DNA of 32,639 bases, taken from contig JAUVHW010000011.1 of NCBI GenBank assembly GCA_030593075.1, forward strand, positions 1-32,639, written 5' to 3'. Made by a program: the position numbers and the translations under genes. This document shows positions 9,943 through 19,052 of the stretch, in pieces; position 1 is the first letter of the stretch, and the number at the start of each line of letters is the position of its first letter. Under the pieces are notes generated by a model. It saw only the letters and a program-made list of their open reading frames with translations, was not told where the DNA came from and searched no databases. The stretch comes from Ardenticatenales bacterium (GTDB lineage Bacteria; Chloroflexota; Anaerolineae; Promineifilales; UBA4811).

Positions 9943-10584
9943 CTATTGCTCCTCAACCAGGCGGACCACCGCGGTGCCGCCCACAACGTGCACAATCTCC
10001 ACCTTTGCTCCCCGGGGAATAGGGCTGCCGCTCTCGCCTCGCGCACCGTACGTGATCCGCCGCCCCCGGGCCACAAACGCAATCTGTCCAATGCTCCCTT
10101 CGGGTATCGGAACCGTGACCTCACCGACCTGGCCGCCAACCTCGGAGAGCTGTACCTCACTTGACCCCTGGGATTTCAGCAGCACCGCGCCAAAGAAGAG
10201 CTGCATGACACCCCCGACCAGGAGGCCGCCCCCCATGGCCCACAGCAGGCTGGCAGGAGCAGAGACGTGGAAGGCCAGGTTGGCAACGATGCCGGCCCCG
10301 CCGAATCCGGTGATAAAGCTGGCTACGCTGAAGGGGCTTATCGATGGCAGCTGCAGTCCCCCCGCCAGGTCGACATCCGGCGCGTCCACTCCGATGTCCA
10401 CGTCGGGGACATGTATCCCGGCCACATCAAAATCCCCAATGTGCAAGTCGAAATCGGGTCCCCCTACGTCCACATCGGTGCCGAAATCCGCGCCGATGAG
10501 CGAGATCACCGTGTAGATGAGACCGATGGTCACCAGGGCAAAGTAGACGCAGTTGATCGAGTCACCAGGGATCCAGTCAAACAC
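9943..10584 (-). CDS. NfeD-like membrane protein with Asp-rich repetitive linker
   Basis: Directly upstream of flotillin; TM segments, C-terminal OB-like GQVGEVTVPIPEGSIGQIAFVARGRRITYGARGESGSPIPRGAKVEIVHVVGGTAVVRL; GTG at 10584 with SD GGAGGT (10596-10591, 6-nt spacing) preferred to the ORF-track start at 10683. Confidence 0.8.
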   Translation of the reverse strand: MFDWIPGDSINCVYFALVTIGLIYTVISLIGADFGTDVDVGGPDFDLHIGDFDVAGIHVPDVDIGVDAPDVDLAGGLQLPSISPFSVASFITGFGGAGIVANLAFHVSAPASLLWAMGGGLLVGGVMQLFFGAVLLKSQGSSEVQLSEVGGQVGEVTVPIPEGSIGQIAFVARGRRITYGARGESGSPIPRGAKVEIVHVVGGTAVVRLVEEQ

Positions 10585-10883
10585 CAGGCCACCTCCGTAA
10601 GAGAGAGAAAACGCAGGACTCGCGCCCCAGTCCTCCGAGCGCCACCCTACTGTGCTCTCGTCATCATTATATGGGCAGAGCACCGCCGGGTCAAGGTGGA
10701 ATCGTCGCCGGCCGGCTGACTAACTGCTGACAGGCGCACCTTGGCGGACGATCAGACCACCCAATGACGGAGAGGACCTGGCGACTGGCGCTCGCATGCA
10801 GCGGGCCCGGTGGCCGGCGGTGGGACAACAGCGGCGGACCCGGTCCGCTGCGGTACCCACATGGATGGCGGGCTGGCTTGGAT

Positions 10884-10911
10884 TTGCGCCTGCCTGCACC
10901 CATGCTATACT
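10884..10911 (+). promoter_or_regulatory. Putative promoter of the moxR-DUF58 operon
   Basis: TTGCGC - 16 nt - TATACT. Confidence 0.35.
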
Positions 10912-10997
10912 GGGCCACGTATTGAACCCACCGCAGGAGCGCGCAGTATAGAGCGTGGTGCTGACGCGAAACCCTTCCTGCCCACCGAGGACGACAG

Positions 10998-11960
10998 ATG
11001 AGTGACGTGAAAGATGTTCGGAAGGTAGCTGACAAGATCATTCAGAACGTTGAGCAAGTCATCATCGGCAAGTCGCTGGCAATCCAGCTGACGGTCATCG
11101 GCCTGCTGGCCCAGGGTCACATGCTGATCGAAGATGTGCCCGGTGTGGGGAAGACGATGCTGGCCAAGTCGCTCTCACGCTCCATTGGGTGCTCCTTCAA
11201 GCGCATCCAGTTCACTCCGGACATGCTGCCCAGTGACGTGACGGGTGTGTCGGTATTCAACCAAAAGACCCGCGAGTTCGAGTTCCGGCCCGGCCCCATC
11301 CACGCCCAAATAGTCCTCACGGACGAGATCAATCGCGCCACGCCCAAGACCCAGGCCGCCCTGCTGGAGGCAATGGAGGAGCGACAGGTGACGGTGGATG
11401 GGACTACGTACGCACTGGAGAAACCCTTTCTGGTGCTGGCCACGCAGAACCCGATCGAGTACGAGGGCACCTTCCCTCTGCCGGAGGCCCAGCTTGACCG
11501 CTTCCTGCTGCGGATCAGCCTGGGATACCCAGAAAAGGAGGATGAGATCCGGGTGCTCGATTCGCAGCAGTACCAGCATCCTGTGGACCAGATCGAACAG
11601 GTGGTAGCGGTAGAGGAATTGCTGGCTGTGCAGGAGGAGATCAAGTCAGTGTACGTGGACCCCCTGATAAAGTCGTACATTGTCGAGCTGGTCCGCCAAA
11701 CGCGACGACACCCAGACATCTATCTGGGAGCCAGTCCACGCGGTTCGCTGGCGCTATACCGCACAGGCCAAGCCCGGGCGGCGGTCCAGGAACGCGAGTA
11801 CGTGATTCCGGACGACATCAAGTCATTGACGCCCGCCGCGCTGGCGCACCGAGTCATCATTGGCCCGGCGGCCCGGATCAAGGACGTGGACGCCAGGTCC
11901 GTGATCGGCGAGATCGTCGACGGTGTTCCTGTTCCCGGCGCCCAGGTACGCGATCGCTAG
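10998..11960 (+). CDS. MoxR family AAA ATPase
   Basis: [49 protein letters not shown] ... [26 protein letters not shown]. Confidence 0.96.
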   Translation: MSDVKDVRKVADKIIQNVEQVIIGKSLAIQLTVIGLLAQGHMLIEDVPGVGKTMLAKSLSRSIGCSFKRIQFTPDMLPSDVTGVSVFNQKTREFEFRPGPIHAQIVLTDEINRATPKTQAALLEAMEERQVTVDGTTYALEKPFLVLATQNPIEYEGTFPLPEAQLDRFLLRISLGYPEKEDEIRVLDSQQYQHPVDQIEQVVAVEELLAVQEEIKSVYVDPLIKSYIVELVRQTRRHPDIYLGASPRGSLALYRTGQARAAVQEREYVIPDDIKSLTPAALAHRVIIGPAARIKDVDARSVIGEIVDGVPVPGAQVRDR

Positions 11961-11968
11961 CTCCCGAC

Positions 11969-13270
11969 ATGCAGCGGGCCGGCACCGCCTTTCTGATAAT
12001 GCTTGCCAGCCTGGCGGGCGCGCTGATCTCCCGCCGGCCCAAGTCACAGGACCTCCTGTTCAACATCGCCTACCTGCTGGCGATCCTGCTGGCAGTCTCG
12101 TTTCTCTGGACATGGATCAGCATCCGTACGCTGCGCCTGATCCGCGTCACGCGCTCGCGGCGCGCCCAGGTCGGCCGCGCCATGGAGGAGCGTTTTGCGG
12201 TCATCAACACCAGCAGGGTGCCCAAGCTTTGGCTGGAAGTGTTGGATCACTCGGACCTCCCAGCGCACCGAGCCAGCCACATAGTCAGGGGACTGAAGGG
12301 CAGGAGGCGCTACGAGTGGCGAGTGAACACGCTCTGCCTGCGGCGCGGCCGCTACACCCTGGGACCAATTACGGTCACCACCAGCGACCCCTTTGGTTTC
12401 TTTCAGATGCAGCGCGAGTACACGCCTACCTCACACCTGGTGGTGTACCCCATGACGGTGGAGATAGAACGGTTTGCATTGCCGTTGGGGATTCTGCCCG
12501 GCGGCGATGCGCTCCGGCGGCGCACGCACAATATCACCGCCAACGCGGCCGGGGTGCGGGATTACCTGCCAGAGGACAGCTTCAACAGGATTCATTGGCG
12601 TTCCAGCGCCAAGCGCGCCCGGCTCATCTCGAAGGAGTTCGAGCTGGACCCTCTGGCGGACATATGGATCTTCCCGGATCTGCACCTCGCGGTGCAAGAA
12701 ACTGACAGCGACGCAGAAGCAAAGGAAAAGGCATACCTAGACCGGCCGCTCCGTTGGGCCCCGCCGACAAGCTATCAACTGGACCCAAGCACCGAAGAGT
12801 ACGTGGTGACCATTGCCGCCTCACTGGCGCAGCATTTTCTACGACGTAGCCGCGCGGTCGGGATGGTGATCTATTCCCAGGAGCGGGAGGTCATCCAGGC
12901 CGACCGCGGAGAGCGGCAGCTCAACAAGGTCCTGGAGACACTAGCTGTGGAACGGGGATTGGGCGAGGTGCCCATCGATCACGTGCTGACTGCAGAGATA
13001 GATCAGCTGCCGCGCGGCACTACTCTGATCGTGGTCACACCGAATACGAGTGAATCGACTGTGACGCTGGTCCGCCACCTGGAACGCCGCGGCGTGCGAG
13101 TGATGATAGTGCTGGTGGATCCGTCAGGCTTTGGCGGTCGCCGCTCGGCCGCTGGAGTAGCCACATTGCTCCGTTCGGCCGGCACGCCAACCTACCTGGT
13201 CCGGCGGGGCGACGCTCTGGAGGATGTTCTCAGCCAGCCGCGGGGGCCGCAGCACCACTACGCGACCTAG
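11969..13270 (+). CDS. DUF58 domain-containing protein
   Basis: Two N-terminal TM helices; GVRDYLPEDSFNRIHWRSSAKRARLISKEFE signature; directly downstream of moxR. Confidence 0.92.
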   Translation: MQRAGTAFLIMLASLAGALISRRPKSQDLLFNIAYLLAILLAVSFLWTWISIRTLRLIRVTRSRRAQVGRAMEERFAVINTSRVPKLWLEVLDHSDLPAHRASHIVRGLKGRRRYEWRVNTLCLRRGRYTLGPITVTTSDPFGFFQMQREYTPTSHLVVYPMTVEIERFALPLGILPGGDALRRRTHNITANAAGVRDYLPEDSFNRIHWRSSAKRARLISKEFELDPLADIWIFPDLHLAVQETDSDAEAKEKAYLDRPLRWAPPTSYQLDPSTEEYVVTIAASLAQHFLRRSRAVGMVIYSQEREVIQADRGERQLNKVLETLAVERGLGEVPIDHVLTAEIDQLPRGTTLIVVTPNTSESTVTLVRHLERRGVRVMIVLVDPSGFGGRRSAAGVATLLRSAGTPTYLVRRGDALEDVLSQPRGPQHHYAT

Positions 13271-14075
13271 CAAAGGCGTCAGCTAGTTTGGCCCACTCTG
13301 CCAGAGAGAGCGACTGCGCGCGGCGGCGAGGGTCGATTCCGGCTGCAGCGAGCGCCTTCTCGGCATGAGTCGCAGGTATCCCCAGACCTGCTCGGAGGCT
13401 GTTGCGGAGCTGCTTCCGCTTCTGGCCGAATCCAGCCCTCACAACGCGGAAAAAGAGCGCTTCGTCCACGACCTCGACCCGGGGTTCGGGGAAGAGGTCT
13501 ACGCGGACTATGGCCGAGTCCACCCCCGGCCGTGGATAGAACGATCCGGCCTTGAGCACGCGAACCGTTCTGACCTCACCATAGTACTGAACGCCGACCG
13601 CCAGCAGGTTCATCTGGCCCGGCCCGGCAGACAGCCGCTGGGCCACCTCGCGCTGCATGGTGAGCACCATCAGCTGGGGGCGGACCGATGCAGCGAGCAG
13701 GTGCCGCAGAACCGCACCGGTTACATAGTAGGGAAGGTTGGAGACCACCTTGTAGGGCTCACCGGCTAGTTCGGCGGGATCGAGGCTGAGGATGTCGCCG
13801 TGCACCAGCTCGACGTTGGCCGCACCGGCGAGTTCGCCCTCCAGTATGGGGATCAGCCGGCCGTCCAGTTCAACCGCTATCACCCGTCCCGCTGCAGCTG
13901 CCAGCCGCCTGGTCAACGCCCCCAGACCGGCTCCCACCTCCAATACGGTGTCGGTCTCGGTCAGTTCAGCGGCCTCTAGTATGTGGCACAGGGCGCCATC
14001 GTCCACCAGAAAACACTGGCCAAGGCTCTTCTTGGCGCGCAGCCCGTGTCGCTGGAGCAGGTGGCGCGGGTGCAC
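13230..14075 (-). CDS. rsmA: 16S rRNA (adenine1518-N6/adenine1519-N6)-dimethyltransferase
   Basis: KKSLGQCFLVDD, VLEVGAGLGALTRRLAAAAGRVIAVELD, VVSNLPYYVTGAVLRHLL; GTG at 14075 lies 3 nt after the upstream stop, ORF track start 14147 overlaps upstream gene. Confidence 0.93.
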   Translation of the reverse strand: MHPRHLLQRHGLRAKKSLGQCFLVDDGALCHILEAAELTETDTVLEVGAGLGALTRRLAAAAGRVIAVELDGRLIPILEGELAGAANVELVHGDILSLDPAELAGEPYKVVSNLPYYVTGAVLRHLLAASVRPQLMVLTMQREVAQRLSAGPGQMNLLAVGVQYYGEVRTVRVLKAGSFYPRPGVDSAIVRVDLFPEPRVEVVDEALFFRVVRAGFGQKRKQLRNSLRAGLGIPATHAEKALAAAGIDPRRRAQSLSLAEWAKLADAFARSRSGAAAPAAG

Positions 14076-14077
14076 AA

Positions 14078-15514
14078 TCAGTCGCCGATGATGTAACGAA
14101 TCTTGGTGGGGTCTGGATGGGGGGTCAGTAGGTAGACGTCCACCCAATCGTACCAGAGGACCAGCTCCTCCTCCTCGTATCCCAGGTCAATCCGCTTGCC
14201 CTTGATAGCGCCGCCAGTGTCGGCGGCAACGCCCACGCCGTAGCCCGGCACATAGACCTGCTGAAGCAGGTTGATCACACGCGGGTCGATAGCCACGATT
14301 CCGGTGCGCATGGGCCAGCCTATGGCCGTGATGCCATATGCCGGGTGGCTCGGATCCTTGCCCGAGGTGGCAGCTGTATAGGAGGTTGCTAGCACCCTCA
14401 GCTTGCGCCAGTACTCCAGTGTCTCGTCCGGCGTCTCCAGCTGGCGGATGACAATCTTGGTGCCGTAGGCGATTATGTGGCTGGTAGGCGCCTGCGCCAC
14501 CCATTCGTCCTCAAGGACGCGGCTGACCTCTTGGCCATCCTCATAACGTACCCGAATCCGGCGCTGGAGAAGGCCAGGCCCGCCCTGTTGGGCCACCCGT
14601 CGCAGATCGATCTCCAGGTTCGGATCGGGCTGCCAGGCGCTCTCATAGGGGATCGGTTCGTGCTCGGTGACGATCTCCTCCAACACGCGCACCACGCGAA
14701 CAGTTTCGCCGGGTTCCAGGAGTTCTTCCAGGCTGGGGAGCGTATAGTCCTGACCAATAAGAGCCAGACCCAGCTCGCCAAGCAGTTCCCCTACCGTGGT
14801 TCGGTGCGTTCGCGTGTGGATGGTCTCTCCGTCCACGTGCACCGACACCGGCACCGAGCGGAGGATGGTCACCTCCATGCCAGGCGTCACCCGAGTGTGC
14901 TGCGGAGGCTGGAGGTCGTCTCCCAGATAGAGCGTGATGCCCGCCTCTTGCAGCGCGCGGCCGACAGTCGGCTCCAGCGTATTCAGGGTCAGTCGGACCC
15001 CATGGTCATCCACAATCAGGGGTACCGAGCGGCGCACGGTGATACGCTGCGGCAAGGAGAGAGGATCGCTTAGATCACCGCCGGCCGCCGGGCCAACTTG
15101 CACACCGTCGGCGACAACGCTGTCAGCCGGGGAGAGGGAGATGCTCAGCTCGTCAAGTAGCTCAGCTACGCTGCTGGCCTGGGTTCTGTGAGTAAGCAGC
15201 CGGCCGTCAATGTTCACCGTCACTACTCGAGCGCGCACGACGGTGATCTCCATCCCGTCGTGCAGCGACGCGTCTGGGCGGGGTACCACTTGGTCGCCCT
15301 GCATCAGCTCCAGGCCAACGTCGCTCAGCAATCCGGCAACGCTAGTCTGATGCGTGTTCAGCGCAACCGAACGGCCGTCGGCAGACAGCGTTACGCGCTG
15401 CTGAGAATAGACATACCCTACACCCAGCAGCACGGCCGCAGCAGTCAGCGCCAGGCTTATCCACACACCGCCAGAGCGCTTCCTTCCTGTGCTCTCGCTA
15501 GATCCGTCGCTCAT
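14078..15514 (-). CDS. Cell-wall protein with DUF348 repeats, G5 domain and C-terminal 3D domain (YabE/RpfB-like)
   Basis: Signal anchor; repeated LSADGRSVALNTHQTSVAGLLSDVGLEL / VNIDGRLLTHRTQASSVAELLDELSISL / VHVDGETIHTRTHRTTVGELLGELGLAL; G5 EEIVTEHEPIPYESAWQPDPNL; 3D VLATSYTAATSGKDPSHPAYGITAIGWPMRTGIVAIDPRVI...YVPGYGVGVAADTGGAIKGKRIDLGY. Confidence 0.92.
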   Translation of the reverse strand: MSDGSSESTGRKRSGGVWISLALTAAAVLLGVGYVYSQQRVTLSADGRSVALNTHQTSVAGLLSDVGLELMQGDQVVPRPDASLHDGMEITVVRARVVTVNIDGRLLTHRTQASSVAELLDELSISLSPADSVVADGVQVGPAAGGDLSDPLSLPQRITVRRSVPLIVDDHGVRLTLNTLEPTVGRALQEAGITLYLGDDLQPPQHTRVTPGMEVTILRSVPVSVHVDGETIHTRTHRTTVGELLGELGLALIGQDYTLPSLEELLEPGETVRVVRVLEEIVTEHEPIPYESAWQPDPNLEIDLRRVAQQGGPGLLQRRIRVRYEDGQEVSRVLEDEWVAQAPTSHIIAYGTKIVIRQLETPDETLEYWRKLRVLATSYTAATSGKDPSHPAYGITAIGWPMRTGIVAIDPRVINLLQQVYVPGYGVGVAADTGGAIKGKRIDLGYEEEELVLWYDWVDVYLLTPHPDPTKIRYIIGD

Positions 15515-15785
15515 CAACCAGTATCAGTTGAGTCTCCTGCCCCGCCGACCAGGCATCCACAGACGCCCAATTGCAGCCTGCCCACCCCGTGTCCAGGCAA
15601 CCAGCGCTGAACAGCAGCACTCCGGGCCTCCGCCAGACAGGTTCCTCCGCTTGCGCACTGGGAGCCACTATGCTACTGACAGGCCGGTTGGTCAGCACCA
15701 GAACGGCCGCCAGGTGGTTCCGTAGCCCAACCAGCAACAGACGGTCCGTACCTGCCAGGGCAAAGGGCGCGACACGCAACCCGTT

Positions 15786-16054
15786 GGTCGTGCCCCCCTA
15801 ATCGAACTGCGCCATCTGACTCGCCTTTGCCAGCCAGCTCCGGCCAGGCAACCCTGCGGCACCCAGGAGGCATGCCTAATGGCTGCTTCCTCTCGGACCT
15901 GACCAGGTTCGGCGGCTCCTGCCGCGCAGGACCCGGCCTTCCACGCCACTTTGCATCGACAGCCTCAGACGCGTCAGCCCTCGTAGGGGGAGTTCGACCC
16001 CGCTATGGCGGATTGCGGGTACAGGGCACCGCCAGCTCCCCGTCTAGCACGACC
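15786..16054 (-). ncRNA. ffs: Large bacterial SRP RNA (Bacillus scRNA-type, with Alu domain), ~269 nt
   Basis: Minus strand has S-domain core GAACCTGGTCAGGTCCGAGAGGAAGCAGCC (GAGA tetraloop) and GTGCCGCAGGGTTGCCTGG, plus 5' Alu part GCTAGACGGGGAGCTGGCGGTGCCCTGTACCCGCAATCCGC; ends pair perfectly GGTCGTGC / GCACGACC. Confidence 0.93.
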
Positions 16055-16061
16055 ATGAAAA

Positions 16062-16090
16062 ATAGTAGCGGAAAATGGGTCGTTTGTCAA
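16062..16090 (-). promoter_or_regulatory. Sigma70 promoter of SRP RNA
   Basis: Minus strand TTGACA (16090-16085), 17-nt spacer, TACTAT (16067-16062), about 8 nt before the RNA 5' end. Confidence 0.8.
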
Positions 16091-16132
16091 AGACCCCCGC
16101 CTTCCTGCGGGACTGCCAGCTCCCCCTTTAGG

Positions 16133-16219
16133 CGGAGAGGGTGGGATTCGAACCCACGGTGGATCTCTCCACACGCGCTCTCCAGGCGCGCGCATTAGGC
16201 CGGACTATGCTACCTCTCC
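16133..16219 (-). tRNA. tRNA-Ser(GGA), CCA not encoded
   Basis: Minus strand GGAGAGG...CGCGC CTGGAGA GCGCG...long variable arm GTGGAGAGATCCAC...GTGGGTTCGAATCCCAC CCTCTCC G; discriminator G. Confidence 0.96.
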
Positions 16220-16226
16220 ACTCTCG

Positions 16227-16370
16227 AGTGCTTTGTCAAGCATCATCTGATGGCTGTTGCCTAGGCCTAGTGCCCGTTTTGCCTCGAGAGCGACGCCCAC
16301 GGTCCCGTCCAAAACACGGGATGCTTCGCGAGGGCTAGGCTACGCGTCAAAGCATCGTTGACAAAGCACT
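16227..16370. repeat. 144-bp element bounded by perfect 13-bp inverted repeats (AGTGCTTTGTCAA / TTGACAAAGCACT)
   Basis: Arms 16227-16239 and 16358-16370 exactly complementary; further partial inverted repeats inside. Confidence 0.75.
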
Positions 16371-16420
16371 AGGACAAGTATATTTGGTTTGCGAGGAGCG
16401 TCAAGCTTGGAGCCGCGGCC

Positions 16421-18883
16421 CTACGCTTGCGTGTCGTAGAGCGCCCGGTAGTAGGCATAGTGCGTGTAGATGCGCTGGATGTAGCGCCGGGGCTCGCTGA
16501 AGGTGATGGCCTCCAAGAAAAGGTCAGGGCTATCTGGCGCCAGCCCTGACCAGTATGCAGCGTTGCCGGGACCACCGTTGTATGCCGAGAGAGCCACATA
16601 GGGATCGCCATCGAAAGCCTCGAGCTGCTCGGCAACGTAGAACGCCCCGAATCGGATACTGACAAAGGGCTTGTACAGGTCCTCGGTCTGAAAGCCCGAC
16701 CAGCCGAGCTGCCCCGCTATGTACTCTCCGGTGCTGGGTATCACCTGCATCAGCCCACGCGCCGATGCCCACGAGCGGGCTGAACTCTCAAAGAGGCTTT
16801 CCTGTCTGATCATGGCAAAGATAAACAGGGGGTCCAGTTCGTATTCATCTGCCACGGACTCTACCAGTTGGCGGTAGTAGGCAGGATAGGCCAGCTGACC
16901 AACGAAACGGGGCACATCCAGCGGACTGGCGGCCGGAGACGCAGAGATCAGAGCATTGGCGGCGAGGATGGAGGAACGATAGAGCCCCAGCTCGCGAAAA
17001 GCAAGGGCCATCTGGTAGCTCCCGAGCGGGTCGTGGGCCAGGTCGCGGCGCACACCGTTCAGTTCCGCTCGCGCCTCACTCTCCAAACCCAGGTCCCAGA
17101 GCCGGAGGCCGCGCTCCCAGCGGGGATCAGTGGAGATGGCGGAGGAGGCAGTGGCAAGGTCGACGCCGGGGTCAAGTTCGAGCCACTGGCGCAGCCAGTC
17201 CTCGGCCTCCCCCTTGCCGTCAGCCTCGCCGTCAGGCCAGACAATAGCCGCTGGAGGCGCAAAGGGAGCCACACCGGCCACCAGATCGGCCGCTCGGATC
17301 GCGTAGTAGCTGTCGGGCGCGAGAGCGGCAGTCTGAGCGCCGTACTTGGCCGCAGCCTCTGGTGGCAGCGTAATCCCAAGCCAGAGCAGAGCTGGAGCGA
17401 TCCACTCACTTCCCGGGTAACGCTCTACCAGCTCCTCCCAGTCTAGGATCGCCTCCTCATCCCCAGCGTGAAAGGCCATCAAACCAGCGCGCAGCAGGGC
17501 CTCCGGAGCGTCCTCATGGTCGGGATAATCGGACGCCAACCGGTGGTAGAGTTGGATGGCGCTCTGCCAGTCGTCCTCCCTTTCCCGAAGCGCGGCGGCG
17601 CGCCAAAGCGCTATGGGAGCCAGCTGGTAGCTCGGGTAGCCGCTGGCAAAGCCCAGGCATGTCTGGACAGCCGCCTCGGCGTTCCCGGCTGCCGCCTGGA
17701 TCTTGGCCTTCTCCAACCAGGCGTCGTCCCAGAGTGGATCGCCAGGGTGAGTGTCTATGAGCAGGTCCAGCTCGGCCAGCGCGGACGGGAGGTTACCCAG
17801 AGCGACGTAGCTGCGGGCCACGTACCAGTGCCCGTCGGCCGGATGGTTCTCAGGGTCTGCCTCTATGTGGCGATAGAAGGCTGCAATGGCAGGAAGGTAG
17901 GCGTCTGCGTAATAGTCCACCAGCCCGCGCTGGAAATCGTCAACGCGAATGCCTGCGTCCACCAATTCAACAAGCGCCAGGTAGCTGTCATAGGCGGCCG
18001 GGTAGTTGTTGACCGCACGAAGATATCGGGCATAGCCTTCTTCGCGCCGGCCGCTGACGATAAGGGCATATCCGGCGAGATAGTCCATCCGGGCCAGCGT
18101 GGCGCTGTCGTCAGTGACCGCGCGGACGGCATCGTACTGCTCAACGGCGGCTTCATGTTGGTCGCTGGCGAGGTAGGCCCGAGCCAGATGCTCTCGAATG
18201 CTGGTCAACCTGTCGGCCGCCGTCGTGCCCGCCAGCGCCGCCTCGTAGGCCTCCACAGCAGCTGCATTGTCGCCCATTTCCAGGTGGCACTCGGCGATTA
18301 GATCGCCAACGTAGGCGGACAGGGTATCGTCGTACTCTAGATACTCCTCATAGGCCGCGATGGCGCCCTGCCAGTCCTCCTGCCCTTGCCGCGCCTGGCC
18401 CAGCCAGAAGTTGGCCTTTGCAGCCTCTGGCGATGTCGGGTAGAGTGCCAGGAACTCGCCGAGGGTAGCTTCCGCATCAGCGAATCCACCCAGCCGCAAA
18501 TGGGCCTCACCTAGGCCCAGTAGAGCAGCCTGCAGCTGCCCGGCCGTTGAACGGGGCGCGGCCGCCAAACGCTCAAAGTTCTGGACGGCGGCTTTATAAT
18601 CACCGATCTCCACACAATAGAGAGCAGCGCTCAGCAACGCTGACGGGAACGGGGTCGGGGTAGCTGTCGGCGTTGGCGTAGGGGTCGGGCTGGGCGTGAG
18701 GCTTGGCTCAACGGTTGCCACCGCCGAGGAACTGATGGTGGGCAGTCGAAGTGCTCCAGGGTCAACGCCCTTGGGCAGGGCGGCCGTGGGGACCAGGGTG
18801 GGCGGCGCCAGGCTGTCACAGGCGCTCAACCCCAGCAGAGCAAAAACAAGGGAGAAAAGCGTGATTCCGGCTGTCTTCTGCAC
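16421..18883 (-). CDS. Lytic transglycosylase lipoprotein, TPR repeats plus C-terminal SLT domain
   Basis: Lipobox LSAC; T/P linker; many TPR-like helices; C-term DPLFIFAMIRQESLFESSARSWASARGLMQVIPSTGEYIA...ALSAYNGGPGNA. Confidence 0.93.
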   Translation of the reverse strand: MQKTAGITLFSLVFALLGLSACDSLAPPTLVPTAALPKGVDPGALRLPTISSSAVATVEPSLTPSPTPTPTPTATPTPFPSALLSAALYCVEIGDYKAAVQNFERLAAAPRSTAGQLQAALLGLGEAHLRLGGFADAEATLGEFLALYPTSPEAAKANFWLGQARQGQEDWQGAIAAYEEYLEYDDTLSAYVGDLIAECHLEMGDNAAAVEAYEAALAGTTAADRLTSIREHLARAYLASDQHEAAVEQYDAVRAVTDDSATLARMDYLAGYALIVSGRREEGYARYLRAVNNYPAAYDSYLALVELVDAGIRVDDFQRGLVDYYADAYLPAIAAFYRHIEADPENHPADGHWYVARSYVALGNLPSALAELDLLIDTHPGDPLWDDAWLEKAKIQAAAGNAEAAVQTCLGFASGYPSYQLAPIALWRAAALREREDDWQSAIQLYHRLASDYPDHEDAPEALLRAGLMAFHAGDEEAILDWEELVERYPGSEWIAPALLWLGITLPPEAAAKYGAQTAALAPDSYYAIRAADLVAGVAPFAPPAAIVWPDGEADGKGEAEDWLRQWLELDPGVDLATASSAISTDPRWERGLRLWDLGLESEARAELNGVRRDLAHDPLGSYQMALAFRELGLYRSSILAANALISASPAASPLDVPRFVGQLAYPAYYRQLVESVADEYELDPLFIFAMIRQESLFESSARSWASARGLMQVIPSTGEYIAGQLGWSGFQTEDLYKPFVSIRFGAFYVAEQLEAFDGDPYVALSAYNGGPGNAAYWSGLAPDSPDLFLEAITFSEPRRYIQRIYTHYAYYRALYDTQA

Positions 18884-19052
18884 GGGGAGATTATGCCACA
18901 GGGGGGTGGGCGGTCAAGAAGCCGCAGCCATGCGGACTGTAGGAGCCCAAGCCGAGGACAGGGTCATTGACCTCCGGCGCCGCCTCGGTGGACTGCCCGC
19001 AAGAACAGAATTGCGGTTTGTGCCGCCTGGTGGTCAGGCGGCCGGAGCGGCC

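Noticed and set aside
8896-10516. Long plus-strand ORFs (8896..10164, 9536..10516) antisense to flotillin/NfeD
   Set aside because: Antisense of clear coding genes; leucine-rich or serine/threonine-rich compositions are mirror artefacts
11923-12705. 260-aa ORF overlapping moxR end and DUF58
   Set aside because: Out of frame with the well-supported DUF58 gene; no domain signal
15498-15779. 93-aa minus-strand ORF between SRP RNA and the G5/3D gene
   Set aside because: No clear SD, no recognisable domain, overlaps the downstream gene start; could be real but unsupported
15827-16338. ORFs 15827..16198 + and 16141..16338 + over the RNA genes
   Set aside because: They span the SRP RNA and tRNA-Ser loci; composition reflects RNA genes, not proteins
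18655-18720. Low-complexity GTCGGGGT/GTTGGCG tract as a repeat array
   Set aside because: It encodes the T/P-rich (TPSPTPTPTPTATPTPF) linker of the SLT lipoprotein
19022-19042. Perfect 8-bp stem GCCGCCTG/CAGGCGGC after the EamA gene as intrinsic terminator
   Set aside because: No T-tract on either strand; too short to claim function
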